DNA from: Euclidia mi
Lineage: Eukaryota > Arthropoda > Insecta > Lepidoptera > Erebidae
Length of the DNA: 64,000 nucleotides
NCBI GenBank assembly: GCA_944739405.2
Contig: OX123190.2
Coordinates: 82,651,086 to 82,715,085 of the forward strand
Direction: 5' to 3'
The notes below the pieces were generated by a model that was given only the letters and a program-made list of their open reading frames with translations, made no database searches and was not told the DNA's origin. Positions 30,826 through 42,700 of this stretch are shown here, in pieces; within the stretch, counting starts at the first letter, position 1, and each line of letters opens with the position of its first letter. Both the position numbers and the translations under genes were made by a program.

Positions 30826-31199
30826 CGGAAGGGAATGGGATGTACGGATCAGGTCTTTTCCTTACGCTGCGTAATCGAAAAGTGTCTGGTAAAAAACCAG
30901 AAGGTATATTGCGCGTTCATAGACCTGGAAAAGGCTTATGTTGGAGTGAATAGAAAGGAATTATGGAAGGTGCTATCTATGTATGGGGTGGACAATTTTA
31001 TAATTAGGGCTCTGAAATCTCTGTACGGGGGTTCTAGAGCCTGTGTCCGGATTAACTGTGCCTATACAGACTGGTTTGACATCTCTATAGGTGTCAGACA
31101 GATAGGTGGTTAGGTAGAATTAAATAACTCTTAAATTCCATTTAGAGTATTATAATTGAATTTAAATACAAGTCGAAACATTATCTGTCTATTGTTCCG

Positions 31200-31370
31200 C
31201 CGGGCGTGCGTGACGTCACCTATCGTTTCAAGGTCGCGCGCACCGACATCGATTCAGTATCGATAAAATAAAGATCCGTATCCGTATTCACGGATCTTGA
31301 CACGAAATATCCGTATTCCGATCCGTATCCGCGGGTATACATTTTTAATGATCCGGCACATCACTAATTG
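31200..31370. repeat. Repeat with reiterated 'atccgtat' motif
   Basis: 'gatccgtatccgtattcacggatc' occurs split over several steps, with further 'tatccgtattccgatccgtatccg'. It is partly self-complementary. Probably a fragment of a dispersed non-coding repeat. Confidence 0.4.
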
Positions 31371-31593
31371 CAATATATTAGTTAAGTCTGAATTCTCTTC
31401 GTCACCTTTGATACAAACTGAATAATCCCAGATTAAGATTAAACCGTCTTTGAACTAAAGAATCGAAATAAATTAAACCAAATAACTAAATCAATTATCT
31501 ACCACGTTAATCTTGGAGTATTTTGTCGTAAATCCTTTGGATCTACGAATGAATTAAGCGAACGACAATGGATAGCTAATGTAATTAAATTAA

Positions 31594-31723
31594 GCTCAAT
31601 TCACACCTAACGAGCAGTCGAGTCGCAGCGAATGATTTCTACCTACCTGATCTTGATTTGTAAACTGCATAACATTGCTTGAGACTTGGAACACGCTCCG
31701 TTTCAAGTCTGTGTGAATTGAGT
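31594..31723. mobile_element. Small MITE, ~130 bp
   Basis: 'ctcaattcacac' at 31595-31606 and 'gtgtgaattgag' at 31711-31722 are perfect 12-bp terminal inverted repeats around a short CG-containing body. The target duplication is not clear. Confidence 0.65.
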
Positions 31724-31784
31724 CCTAACCACCCCTATGGTCTGCCCCATCCGTAATCTGTGTCAAGTACACCGTTAAGTGGCA

Positions 31785-31935
31785 TGGTCAACGCCACCGG
31801 GGCAGTTGCAACTGAATGTGTGTCATGTGCCCCGGTAAACGGCGATGTCGGCGCCACCGGGGTAGATGCAACACTTTTTCCATATGCCTCGGTGCCAGGG
31901 CAGACCACCAGGGTGGTTGGCACTCACTCGTGTGT
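31785..31935 (-). mobile_element. VNTR-bearing retroposon, copy 3 (head only)
   Basis: It carries about two diverged 59-bp units ('gccaccggggcagttgcaac', 'gtcatgtgccccggtaaacg') and the head sequence 'gtgccagggcagaccacc' to 'ggttggcactcactcg' seen in copy 2. It has no unique segment or tail. Confidence 0.7.
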
Positions 31936-32039
31936 TTTTTATTTACGTTGGTTGAATGAATGATATCATAGTAAGAGACAAGCAAATTATTAGGTAGTTA
32001 GAATGTTTCTAGGCAAAATATAGTTGTAATACCTAAAAC

Positions 32040-33550
32040 TGCAACTCGTTTTGCAAGGTTTCAAAGTAAATTAATGACTAGCTGGTCATTGTTAGATGAT
32101 GAAGGTGACCCAAAATTATTATGTAATAGATTTTTCAAAGTAATTTGTAATGAATCTAATTCGGTTTTCACACCTACAGTTAGAGGTAATGCAACCTACA
32201 ACTGGGCTTCACAAAAGTAGGAAGAGATTGTATGAGCTTTATGATGAGAGAAATTTTAATTTGAGTGAACAATTCCAGAATTATGTTAGAAACTATGCTA
32301 AGATATTTCGAAAACTTTGCAAGAAAGCTAAGATTCTTTACCTGAGTTCAAGGATTAGGAGTAGTAACGATAATATGAAAATGACGTGGAATATTATAAA
32401 CAGCGAGACTGGGAAAGTGAAATGTAAAAGTTCTAAATTTAGTTTTAACAGTGATAACGACACTATTACATCAGACTCAAAAGGTTGCATCGGCGTTTGA
32501 AAGTTTTTTTACTGATATACCCGTTATTACTACTAGATATTTGGACTCATCCACCAGTGCAGCGGAACCTCTTTTAAAAGAAATATGAGTACAATTTACT
32601 GTAACTTCCCATTTCACAATATAAATTCAATTGATGTTATAATTACACAGTAGGTACTCTGTAGTATACGCAGTCAGAAAAATTCGCCAGTTAACTGACA
32701 TTGACATAAACAGGCTTGTATATCATAGCTATTTTCATAGTGTAATGTCATACGGTATTCTCTTGTGGAGAAATGCTGCTGACATTCAGACCATCATTGT
32801 TCTGCAGAGGAGAGCTATCCGAGCAATTTATAATATGGGTTATGAGGCTTCTTTAAGGAATAAATTTAATGAAATGAATATTCTAACAGTTGCAAGCCAG
32901 TACATATATTTCAATCTTATTAATAAGAAAAGTGATATCCACAATGTAAATACTAGAAATAAGGCTAGAGAAAATAAAAAGATTTTTCAAAGGCCAATGT
33001 GTCAGCTTTTACAATAAAGTACCGAGCAATATTCAAAAATTTAAATTTCAACAAATACAAGAAGTTTATAAAACGAAAATTATGTCCACAAGGCTTACTA
33101 TTCAGTACTAGATTATATTGATGATAAAACTACTTGGGATTAACTTGTTCAGTCCCACGGGCTATTTCCTTCTTAACATTTTAAGTTTTTTGTGAATGTG
33201 AGCTGTTGTGTCTGTATTGTGCTAGTTTAGTTTAGTTCTTTTATATTATTTTTTAAATAACTATATTAATTAACGACAACATTATGGCCAATCCAGCTCA
33301 TATAATTATGAAAAATGCAATATAGTTACTTAGTTATTTAATTATATAAAATTGGACTATGAAAGGAGTGGCCTTGAGTTTCTTGCCTGATTCTTCTCAG
33401 AGTCTCTACTTTCTGAACAGGCATTTTTTTTCAATGCTCAGTTATGTAAATATGCATTTATCTACTTCTTTTCTTATTAGCTATGACTTTCTGACGTGTC
33501 CAAAAAAATGACTTTATTATAGAAATATATATATTTGAGTTTGAGTTTGA
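32040..33550 (+). pseudogene. LINE-B copy 2, internally deleted
   Basis: The 5' part encodes 'KSRKRLYELYDERNFNLSEQ', 'RNYAKIFRKLCKKAKILYLS' and 'MTWNIINSETG', the linker before the RT. At about 32505-32640 the whole RT core is missing. The sequence resumes in the C-terminal region: 'KIRQLTDIDINRLVYHSYF', 'MSYGILLWRNAADIQTIIVL', 'NVNTRNKAR'. The 3' UTR ends in (TTTGAG)n at about 33535. The same family as 18268-21180 with a variant hexamer tail. Confidence 0.8.
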
Positions 33551-34255
33551 ATGCAAAATCACTGGTGATAGAGGATTTCTAGCAAAAGCGATAAATTTCT
33601 TTAGAAACAAGAGAAGAAGAAGAGCATTCTATTAAAAAAATCTCGAAATCCAAGTTGATATACTACGTCGACTACTAAGTCAATATTAATAATTGCAAAA
33701 CGCCTCTTTGGCAAAATGTCTACTAGTCGTAAAATGTCTCTTGCCCATATAGTACCTATTTAGCAAATTTTCGTGTTCGGATCTTTAGCATACGTTAAGA
33801 AGTTCGCAACTTGCTATAAGTATATAAACATACATGTCTTGCTTGGCTGAAGCGAGTCTGACGTACTAACTTAATGTTTCATTGATGCTGGCTCCGAGAA
33901 TAGATTTTAGCTTCAGGGTTGTTGTGGTTTTGATAACGTTAGGCATTAAAAGGCTTGTTAAAAGTGTATCAGGTCTATTACTGATTTTCATTGAATGTTT
34001 ACATTGGCTATATAAATCTCTATCTGTTTTTACAGTTTGTATCCGAAACTTTTCCTTTAAAGTCCATGGAGCGCTTCGTAGTTAGACCTTTGACCGCAAC
34101 TCATAGAAAATAGTATATTTTTGGTTCTGGATATATAACATAGAATATGTGTGGATATTAAGGTGTTTTCCCGTGTGGGCATCGAACTCATAACACTTGG
34201 TGTAGTGCCATTCAGTACACATCATGTACTTACACTAATAATTATGTAGGGGGTA
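33551..34255. other. Unassigned gap
   Basis: No gene recognised. 34170-34240 loosely resembles an inverted tRNA-type SINE head ('gggcatcgaactc') but is too short to call. Confidence 0.35.
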
Positions 34256-34958
34256 TATATAATAATAATAATAATAATAAACTCGTCTTGCCAACGGCGA
34301 ATATTTGCACAGGCACAACCAAGTAGCTAGGATCATCCATCAGCAACTTGCCTTAAAGTACAATCTTGTAGACTCTGAGATACCGTACTACAGGTATGTG
34401 CCCGACCCAGTTCTTGAAAATGGTCGTGCCACCATGTATTGGGATCGATCTATCATTACTGATAGAACTATTGTGGCTAACAAGCCAGATATAGTAGTGA
34501 TAGGTCGATCTAAGCGCCTTGCAATGATCATCGATGTCACCATTCCCCATGACGAGAATCTCGTGAAAGCCGAGAAAGATAAACAAATAAAATATTTGGA
34601 TTTGGCTCACGAGATTGTCGACATGTGGGATGTGGACTCGGCGATCATTGTACCGATAGTCGTGTCAGTTAATGGTCTCATTGCCAAGAGCCTCGATCAC
34701 CACCTCAAGAGGCTCGCGTTAGACGGTTGGATTAAGTCCTCTATACAGAAGGCAGTATTGCTGGCCACGGCTCGTATCGTCAGGAGGTTCCTCTCTCTGG
34801 AGCCCTAACCACCGGTAACTTGGTCCCTGAACCCGATACCGGTGAGCCCCGTAATTTTATTTTATATTTTTATATCGTTTTTTTCTAAATCACATAAAAA
34901 TGTAAAATATAATTTATGAGAGAATGTTAAAATAAAGAGAATAATAATAATAATAATA
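34256..34958 (+). pseudogene. R4/Dong-like LINE 3' end with restriction-like endonuclease
   Basis: The frame 34305-34808 gives 'YYRYVPDPVLENGRATMYWD', 'IVANKPDIVVIGRSKRLAMI', 'IDVTIPHDENLVKAEKDKQI' and 'LATARIVRRFLSLEP'. The KPD...D-V-T core is the PD-(D/E)xK-type nuclease at the C-terminus of R2/R4-class LINEs, which nick the target for priming. An HxxxH remnant ('HRHNQVARIIHQ') precedes it. RT is missing. The fragment is bracketed by (TAA)n at 34256-34281 and (ATA)n at 34940-34958. Dong elements are known to sit in TAA repeats, so the bracket supports that assignment. Confidence 0.75.
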
Positions 34959-35356
34959 TATTTATTTTGATCACACAATACAAATTCAAGGTACATTCAT
35001 AACATTCACAGTAAAGAAGATAATAATATAAAATCACGAACATATTATTAAATTGAAAACAAACAAAAAAAAATTAAAAAACAATGTCATACAATCCAAA
35101 GTCAAAAGAAAATAATTAAATATAGGAATAAAAATAGGTTGGTACATAATAATAATTACATGTGAATTCATTTGAATACAATTGATTCTTTATGCTAGGC
35201 TCGGTACTGTGTGTCAAAAAAGGCAGCAGCTCAACATATTGCTGCAATGTTAATTGCAGCGCTGATTTTCAGCTGGCGCCTCTTTGTGGCTAGCGGGTCA
35301 AATAGATTTAAATAGTCATATGTGTTTATATCGCGTTATTAACGGTCACGGTAAGA
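34959..35356. other. AT-rich stretch, possible LINE 3' UTR
   Basis: 'tttattttgatcacacaata' next to the TAA run could be the end of an element in reverse orientation. Nothing coding. Confidence 0.3.
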
Positions 35357-35366
35357 CTGATGTCCT

Positions 35367-35973
35367 CCTCCCCGTGGGATCTCCACCTTGTCGTGGTGGG
35401 GGGCTCAGTAACCGTGGATTGGTCACCCGCGGTGAAGCTAAGAGGGATCCAGGAGGGGACGCTCCACGTGGGCTTGACGGGGCCTGCGCAGGATGCGTCC
35501 AACGGTGCGGGTGCGGGAGACAGTTCTGTCTGTCCCTCGCAGTCGGGTGCGGTCGCGGGAGGAGAGGCGTGTCGGTGTTGCGTTGCCGCGCGCCCTATCT
35601 CCCGCGGCCAAATGGGGGCGCACCTTTCGATGCGTCGCGGTGGGGCCGCAGAGGAAGAGGAGATGCGGTGTCGCGTTGCCGTCCTCCCTATCCTCTGCGG
35701 CCGCTGGGCGTTTTGGCGGCGGAGTCCAACACCTTAATCCGTCGCCAAGGGGGTTTTGTTCGGGGCCCGCCTGACCATCTGGCGGGCCAATACCCGTCGG
35801 AGGGTGGCGACGAGGGCTTTGGTGATGCCCTACCCTCCGACACACGGGCACGTGGCGGAAGTCGAGGTGGTTTTTAGTGGAAACACCACATACTCCGGCT
35901 CTTATTTCCCCCAAGAGTCGGAGATCCGAAGGGATTTTCCACCTCGTAAAACAAAAAAAAAAAAAAAAAAAGG
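35367..35973 (+). mobile_element. GC-rich poly(A) retroposon, 607 bp, with target duplication
   Basis: CTGATGTCCT flanks it on both sides (35357-35366, 35974-35983). The body is much GC-richer than its surroundings, starts 'cctccccgtgggatctcc' and ends in A(19). A near-terminal hairpin 'ggtggtttttagtggaaacaccac' precedes the tail. The overlapping frames are composition artefacts with no family resemblance. It may be the fused 5' and 3' ends of a LINE (an internally deleted copy) or a SINE using a poly(A)-type LINE. Confidence 0.7.
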
Positions 35974-36246
35974 CTGATGTCCTGCAGCCCTACCACGGCT
36001 AGTGTAAACCGTGCCGAAAGGTCGGGGCAAATATAATACTACATTTCACCTTTATTTTCAAATCATAACGCGATTTAGACCCGTCACACAATAATAAGAA
36101 TGTGTACACGTAACAAAAGTTCACAAGTGTCGATTTGTTATGAAGGTACTTAACTATTTTTTTACCCCATTTGCTTAATATATCCGCCTTCATTCCTTTC
36201 CCAATAAACCTATCTGATATTAGTTTCCTATTACTCTGAACCACTG

Positions 36247-36545
36247 AAAATAAATTCTCCGTACATTGCACGTTACTTTCGAGAACTCAGTCTTAAGTGC
36301 TATTGTGCGTCTCGTCTCAATAGATAGCGGAGCGGAGCGCCTTTGACTTGGAGTTAAACGATACTTCTTCTTCAATCGGTTTGTCATGTAAATGTCGGCG
36401 GAAAGTTTGATTTAATGTACTGAGGCAACTAATTTGTAGGTTGCTGAAAGTGATCATCCTTATCCGTATTGATGTTATAAATTCCAAAGTGTGTATGGTA
36501 AATTTTCACGTCAAATTGACTAACTGCCGGATCGCATTTTACAAG
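36247..36545 (+). repeat. Dispersed repeat, copy 2 (paired with 3266-3565)
   Basis: Matches copy 1 over ~300 bases in the same orientation, with scattered substitutions and one 7-base gap. It is not flanked by the protein remnants found beside copy 1. Confidence 0.7.
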
Positions 36546-36599
36546 CTGAATAGACCTAGAATTAGAGCCAATAAATACGTATATTATAGTGGCACGTAT

Positions 36600-36720
36600 A
36601 AGTAACATCATCATTATCAGGCTGCCTTAGTCGACTTCTAGATAGAGACCTCTACAATGTCACGCCAATGAGCCCGATTTACGGCTTTTCGTGTCCAGCC
36701 GCTGCACAAAATACTATTTA
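36600..36720 (-). mobile_element. RTE-type tail fragment ('catcatcat' class)
   Basis: 'aacatcatcattatcaggc', then 'cgccaatgagcccg', resembles the 3' end of the RTE at 44.6 kb ('catcatcagcc...cgccaatgagctcgg') in the same reverse orientation. Confidence 0.5.
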
Positions 36721-38689
36721 GGGATCACCATATAGAAAGTTTTCTTATCTAAACACTGATATTTCAGTAATGGGGTACCCTGCCATTTATCACAGTGCCC
36801 GGTGACGCTTCGATACCCACACCTGACAACAATAAGGTATTACACCATTTTTTGAAAAGTGTCTCAAGATGATGCTATGACTTTAAGAAAGTAGTAGAAA
36901 AATTACAAAAAATAAATGCAGTTGATAAGTATTTAAACAACTTTTAATGGAGAATGCCGATTTTTGTATGGAGGCCTGTACCGTTTGCTTTTTCATGAAA
37001 TGAACATTTTTAGCCAGCTTATTTCTTATATTAACGTAGGCATGAAGCGTTTTTATTTTCGAATCCGCAATTCTGAGATTTTCACAAAACAATACTTTTT
37101 AAAAATCCGCCACAAATATTGCAAAGGAAGGAATTTGTCCTTGATTTCTAATTGGTTATAACAATTTCAATAAGTGAATGATTTAACAAACGTAGTTTCG
37201 ACCCAGAGGAACAAACCTCAACTTAACGGATAAAAACAAAATAATAACACAAACAAACATAATCGATGCGTAGGCGACGTCGTGTGGGGTTGACATTTGA
37301 CACTTTTGACAGTTGCCCAAGTTATCAAATGTTACCCTGCAAGTGTTGCTATCTCGATTCAATTATATCTAAAATCGATATCACATAATTAAACAATCGA
37401 TTAATTAATAAGTTGCTCAACCAAAGACTGAAATCAAGTAAAGTAGCCAAATTTGTATTTCTATTTAATAAAATAACACAGAACACAGTTTTCTTAATTC
37501 ACTATCATAGTACCTTCTATTGAATCCAAAATCATTTAATCGTGTAAGCAATCGATAATATTGAGAATATTACACTCGATTTTTTGTCGCTCAGAATCGA
37601 CTTTTTTTGTGCTGGCAATGTATGCATTCGGAAGTTGTTGATCTAAGTTCTATTTTTTATAATATTTCGTAAACGCGGATTTAATAATGATTCATAATTT
37701 AGTAACGGCAGTCAAAATGTGTCAAAGTATTTACAGTATATCATTTTTTTTTAAAGCAATTGGTACAGGTTCCGGCATTCTTCTTTACATTTTAAATGTT
37801 CGCGGTTTATCAGACAAAAACGTTGGAAGCCATCTTGCTTACGCAACGTTAATAGTAAACAACGTAGCTACTTGTTAATGCTTGCTTTTTTTTGACAGTC
37901 ACGTGGTTTAGTTGTTTAAAATTCTACTAAGTTTATGACGTCATTTGACGTTAATGACATTCGTCATGGCGGCTGCCGTTTTGCGTATTTAAATCACAGA
38001 TAATAAAACGGAATTCTTTAAAATGGTTTTAAAATTCTATTTATTCATTTTAAGAGCTGTAACTAATATATTCCGTATGTTTTCCGGTAATACTATCTTA
38101 AATATACGTTATTATATTTTTTTCAAATGGGGTAAAATACCCTATTATGAGTTCCAAAAATGTTTGTACTGAGTCGTTTTTTCATCCGTTGACGGAAGAA
38201 TTTATGGCGTCTTCTTTTTACGACACAAAATATTCTTAGCAGAATATACTAAAAGCAAGCGATCATTGAGCTAGCTTATAACAGCATCATGATAATGCTT
38301 ATTCGACCGGCTCTGGACGTAAGCTGTAATCATTCTGAACACTAAGCATTGAAATCTAAAATCACTGAACCGTTCTCACCAATTTATGCAAAGTAAAGGG
38401 GACAAAGTTAGTTGATGATTAGGCAAAACTTAACGCCGAATTAGTTCCCACTTCTCGCGTGCTCTTTACGTATTGACGTAAGTTTTACAAAATTATATAC
38501 AAACGACCCGATTAAACTAAGTGCCTTGTTAAGCGATTTCTATTTGCGGAGATTTCAATTTAGGGGTGCTTGTTTGTACGGCTTTCTATACAATTCCGAC
38601 AGTTTTATTTTCGAAATGAATAAAGGAATTTCAACGGTGAGTAAATAAAGGAAATGCACATTCGTGGCAAATTTTAATATCAGCTTTTC
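36721..38689. other. Unassigned, repeat-poor gap
   Basis: The longest stretch so far without a recognised repeat. 37260-37330 ('cgacgtcgtgtggggttg', 'tttgacacttttgacag') and 37930-37985 ('gacgtcatttgacg', 'cattcgtcatggcgg') are richer in CpG and TGACG-like words but give no coding sequence. It could include host intronic or regulatory DNA. Confidence 0.35.
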
Positions 38690-38805
38690 TACAGAGTGAC
38701 TGCCGTCTGATCGCCGCAACCCAAAGGGATAGAGATATTCAGGTTTCAGACCAGTATTAGTTTATTTGAGGGACTGACTCCCCGTAACGACTATCAATGA
38801 AGTAT
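38690..38805 (-). mobile_element. SINE 3' fragment (family of 15550)
   Basis: 'acagagtgactgccgtctga', 'cgcaacccaaagggatag' and 'ccccgtaacgactatcaatg' are the reverse complement of 15715-15840, diverged. Confidence 0.6.
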
Positions 38806-38854
38806 GTGAGTATATACCAGTCTAAATGTTTTATTACGTAGTAGAGCTTAGCTT

Positions 38855-39150
38855 AGATAGACCTTGCTAATTTCAGCATGAATGGGTCGGGTCGACCGGG
38901 GAAGAACTACCCTCTCAGAGAATTTCGACGTAAGGAAGCAATATCTATACTGTTGCATATCTTTCGGTGAGTGAGAGTGCCGGAGGTCCCATCCTCTTTT
39001 CTTTCTCCTTCATCCCGCTCCTCCTCCTATTCCATTCCCCATCACAATCGGCGACAATGTAATTGTAATGGCTCTGGTGTTGCATGTGTCCATGGGCGGC
39101 GGTAATCTCTTACCATCAGGCGATCCGGCTGCTCGTTTACCGGAAATAAC
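38855..39150 (+). mobile_element. SINE with Jockey-type LINE tail
   Basis: The head 'tttcagcatgaatgggtcgg' joins 'gtgagagtgccggaggtccc', a pyrimidine-rich stretch, and the tail 'gtccatgggcggcggtaatc', 'ccatcaggcgatccg', 'ctgctcgtttacc'. That tail is also the 3' end of the LINE at 62.5-63.7 kb, which suggests the LINE provides its reverse transcriptase. Confidence 0.65.
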
Positions 39151-41785
39151 ATAAAAATACGGATAGTAGAATAAGCATAATACCAACACATTCAAAATAT
39201 TTAATGCTAAAGAAGATATCAGCCATTTTATATGGGAATTTAAAACCGCTCCTATTTCGCTCCAAAACTCTTTTCCAAAACACATCGTTTCATATATTGA
39301 TAGAGGTATATCTATAACAAATCTATGACGTAGAAAGGAAAAGTATTATGTGCAGTCGGCGGACATGATTGATGCTATTGGCACATGATGCCTGCGTCAA
39401 TATTGCGTTCACACGAGCAAATATAAAACTATTCGTAGATGGGACTGTTGGTGGGTTTATTTTCTAGCTATTGTTGTGTAGGTTCTCTGTGCTTATTTTA
39501 AACTGACTCGGAGTTAATTCAGTACCCCTGAATTATATGTCTTTTAGGTACCTATCAAACCTTACTTTGAATTAACAGGTGTGTGCACACGTGTTAATTC
39601 AGAGTAATACAGAGTTATAGTCGGTGCCAGGAGAAGATAGATTTTTTGTAAACTCACATTCAGGGCTTCACTACCTTTTATTTTTGTTGGACAGTCATTT
39701 ATGTTTTTAATGCTCAGTTATGTTACTCTACATTTTTTAATATTACTATCTAAGAATTACTGATGTGTCCAAATTTTCAAGTTTACGAAACTAAACATAT
39801 TTGAATTTGTGTTTGAGTGGCCTAATTTGTCGGAAGAGTTTTCATGAATTTGCCGATTTCTTTGTAGCATTGAAAATATGTTTTTAAATTAGATTGCCTT
39901 TGCCGAATTGCTTTCGCACAAATAGTGGGGTTTCTTTCGGTAGAACTTAAGAAAATGGTAGGTGTTAAAACGCGCAATGCCTAACGCTAAGCTGACAAAC
40001 AATTTAAGTGCGGAGATGGTAATATATATATATATATATCAATCCGTTTATAAACTGATGAACTATTGGCCAAAAGCCCTTTCCATAACCATAATGCCTT
40101 TAACAATATTAAAGCACATTCTTTTATGAATTCTCAAGAGGGTAGCATTCTTCGCGCGCGCTATATTCCGTAAAAACATCACAGCGAACCTTTTAAATAG
40201 AAAATATGCGTATAATTTGGTACAAGATTACAATCCATATATTACTATATACTTCGTTTTGTATTCAGAAATAACCTTTGAATGTGGTACAAAGGTGCTT
40301 TGTCCATGTTTTTAATGTTGTCAAAGAGCTTAAAATATGTTGGTAATGTTTGTGTTTTATTTTTAGCGAGAAAGTAACAGAAATACTCTTTACCAATGAG
40401 TAAAAGGCAAATGGCAAATCTTTGGACCGGTAAATATTACTTACGAGATTTTCTATTTTTGTTGTCTTTGATCAGTTATTAGACATTTAGACGAAGTAAA
40501 TAATTATCTGTTGGTAACTGGCAGCGCTTGGTTTTCATAGTGATCGAAGTATTTTGTACACGGATTCTTGGTTCAAAGTTGTTACTTTAATGTACAGAAA
40601 ACAGAGCAGACCTACAAATTATACAAACCACTGCCTAACGAGACGAATAAGGTAAAAAACGCACATGAAAGAAACAGAAAATAGAAGGAATAGGAGTTGA
40701 AGTCCTTCCCCGAACCGTCTGGATCAACACGCCGTGTTTGCCGCGAGTCTGTGACTGATTAGGAGTTTTTAGCTCTATGGAAGATTGTCCTTGAACACGA
40801 TTTACTTAACGACCATTTTCAATATTCGAAACATACATGGATTTTGAGTTTCGAGATTCGTGTTAGACATATTTTGTATGGAGCTTATGTCAAAAACGAA
40901 TCTAAAATCTACAGATCTATACCTCTACAGAGGAGCTTGCCGTAACTAAATCTGTTTTTTATTAAAATACATGTATTTTAGTGACAGATCAAATTCTCAC
41001 AACTTTACAAAAGCGGGGCAAATGTTCCGTAGCGAAACCGTGCCGTGGACAAGTGTTATCACTCCGAATACAAATTACTATTTTAAGCCGATATTTTACC
41101 AATATACCTAAATCTACATAATCTAAGCAAATTTGGCGACTTAATTTTTATTAGCACCTTCAATATCCAAGTAATCGTCCTCCCTTCAAAGGCAGACTGA
41201 GACCAAAAATGAACAGACAAACCATATTTCAGTCTAGAAACAGTCCGGAAAATTGTCCGAAACATAAACAATGTATTGAACGTCGGTTTGAATAAACTGT
41301 ACACAGAAGTGGCCGGTCCAAATTCAGTAGCAAATAAAGTACGTAAAATAAAGCACGTTTGCGCTGGACTTGTTATTTACATCTATATTGTGGAGAAACA
41401 ACGAAATAACCAAAATAACGTAATTCGCAACACAATCGCTCGGTCACGTTTGGCTCTTTTTAGAAGCATCGAAGGCTTGTGTGCAAAGGAGAGTATTCAT
41501 ACTGTCATCATCCTCTTAGCGATATCCTGGTATTAGAGTCAGAGTAGAGATCCCTATTAGAGTATTAATTCATACTGTGATGAACGCTATTTTAACCTGA
41601 CTCGTGGAACAAGCAATCATAAGGTAGTGCTTTTTATGGTTCGTGTGAGTACGCGGCCTAACCTACTGTCGGCGTTGTCAGAAGTCCTCCGGCATGGACT
41701 GATTCTTGTCCTGCCCCATGTGGCCACCTATACAAGTGGTGATCTGCGCAAATGTTGCTTAACTTGGTCGACCTATTTAAGGTAG
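39151..41785. other. Mostly unassigned gap; one LINE-B 3' fragment
   Basis: 39670-39815 ('aatgctcagttatg', 'gatgtgtccaaa', 'tttgtgtttgagtgg') resembles the LINE-B 3' UTR and tail at 33430-33545. A short TA run lies near 40022-40040. No other repeat or gene recognised. Confidence 0.4.
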
Positions 41786-41789
41786 AGGA

Positions 41790-41900
41790 GCCTTGATGTT
41801 TTCAGCATGAATGGGCCGGCTCGACCGGTGATGTACTACCTACTCACAGAAAATCGACGTAATGTAACAGTACCTACAGTATGTCGATCTGCATTTTGCA
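41790..41900 (+). mobile_element. SINE head fragment (family of 38855)
   Basis: 'tttcagcatgaatgggccgg', 'ctcgaccggtgatgtacta' match the head at 38870. It lacks the tail. Confidence 0.5.
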
Positions 41901-42006
41901 AAATATTTTAATAATACAATATAGACAGCATACTTATTCACCTAAAATTATTTTAAACAGTGTGCGATAATAAAAGACCCTATTTTCATTACATGTTACT
42001 TAGATA

Positions 42007-42254
42007 CATACATACATACATACAAACATACATACATAGACTCACGCCTGTTTCCCCGAAGGGGTAGGCAGAGGCATATTAAACGCCCACTTTTCACCAG
42101 TGTTTTGATCCCACATAATAGGTGGCTAGCCCATTGCCGCTTGTCGGGATATTTTGTTTGCCAGAGCCTCGTCCGTTGATCGGCAGGTGCACCACTTGCA
42201 GGTGAGGTTGGCTTGGGACCCTAAGTTCTTGGTGGGAACCCTATGCACCCTTAC
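42007..42254 (-). mobile_element. VNTR-retroposon family, short copy without VNTR, intact target duplication
   Basis: It is flanked by the 11-bp duplication TTACTTAGATA (41996-42006 and 42255-42265). The minus strand starts just upstream of 'gggtgcatagggttcccacc', runs through the unique segment 'gtgcacctgccgatcaac' and ends in the UUCG hairpin tail plus (TATG)n. It carries no 59-bp unit. This fixes the 3' boundary and shows that a truncated form retrotransposed. Confidence 0.85.
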
Positions 42255-42514
42255 TTACTTAGATAGTAAATCAGAATAAACTGTTGACTGGTGCAGAATA
42301 AGACTGCACGTTAGGTACGTGTGCTTGTGTGTGTTAGGTACCTGCAATGCGAGCTGGCGGCGATTAGCTGATCGGCGGCGGTCAATACACCGAGCTGATT
42401 TTCAAAATGTATGACTACGAAAACTTGTATCAAGTTTTTTGTGAGTTATTTTTTCATGTATTTTTAGTAACCCCTGAAAATATTTTGCAAATGCATATCA
42501 ACACACTGTATACA

Positions 42515-42700
42515 GTGAGAGTGCCGGAGGCCCTATCCCCTATCCCTTCTATCTCATCCCACTCCTCCTTCCACCCCTTTTCCTAACCCAAAGCCAGGCA
42601 ACGCACTTGTGACTTCTCTAGTGTTGCTCGTGTCCATGGGCGGCGCTAATTGCTTACCATCAGGCGTAACGTCTGCTCGTTTGCCGCTTATGACATGAAA
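42515..42700 (+). mobile_element. Jockey-type LINE/SINE 3' tail
   Basis: 'gtgagagtgccggaggccct', the pyrimidine-rich stretch, 'ggcaacgcacttgtgac', 'gtccatgggcggcg', 'taccatcaggcg' and 'ctgctcgtttgcc', ending in A-rich sequence. Same tail as 39050 and 63620. Confidence 0.65.

Larger units (their letters stand above)
28441..31115 (+). pseudogene. RTE-type LINE, near full length, internally rearranged
   Basis: The start 'MAVGNITVNLPQGGTGGAGE' at 28441 is followed by endonuclease parts 'LSDRHLDVLCVNQIKRKG' (expected N-E-T replaced by N-Q-I) and 'VMFGDFNAKVGVKRDGYEKV'. Next come 'MIDFVIVDERMR', the SDH-like 'TDHYLVILRV' and the linker 'KCAEDACGVSKRISKKCEKA'. RT follows with 'MRSGKYAGCDKVTIELLKAG', 'DQVFSLRCVIEKCL' and 'YCAFIDLEKAY'. 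It ends at 'GVRQ' (31100) with no 3' tail. Several stops and frameshifts are present, and 30449-30825 is inverted. RTE encodes one protein that makes the nick and copies its RNA at the target; this copy cannot. Confidence 0.85.

Noticed and set aside
35284..35877. 197-residue plus-strand ORF and overlapping frames on both strands
   Set aside because: All frames stay open because of GC-rich composition. The arginine/glycine-rich product resembles no family and the segment is bounded as a retroposon.
37687..37878. Small ORF with a hydrophobic stretch (possible membrane peptide)
   Set aside because: Length is within chance for this composition and no family, splice or promoter support is visible.
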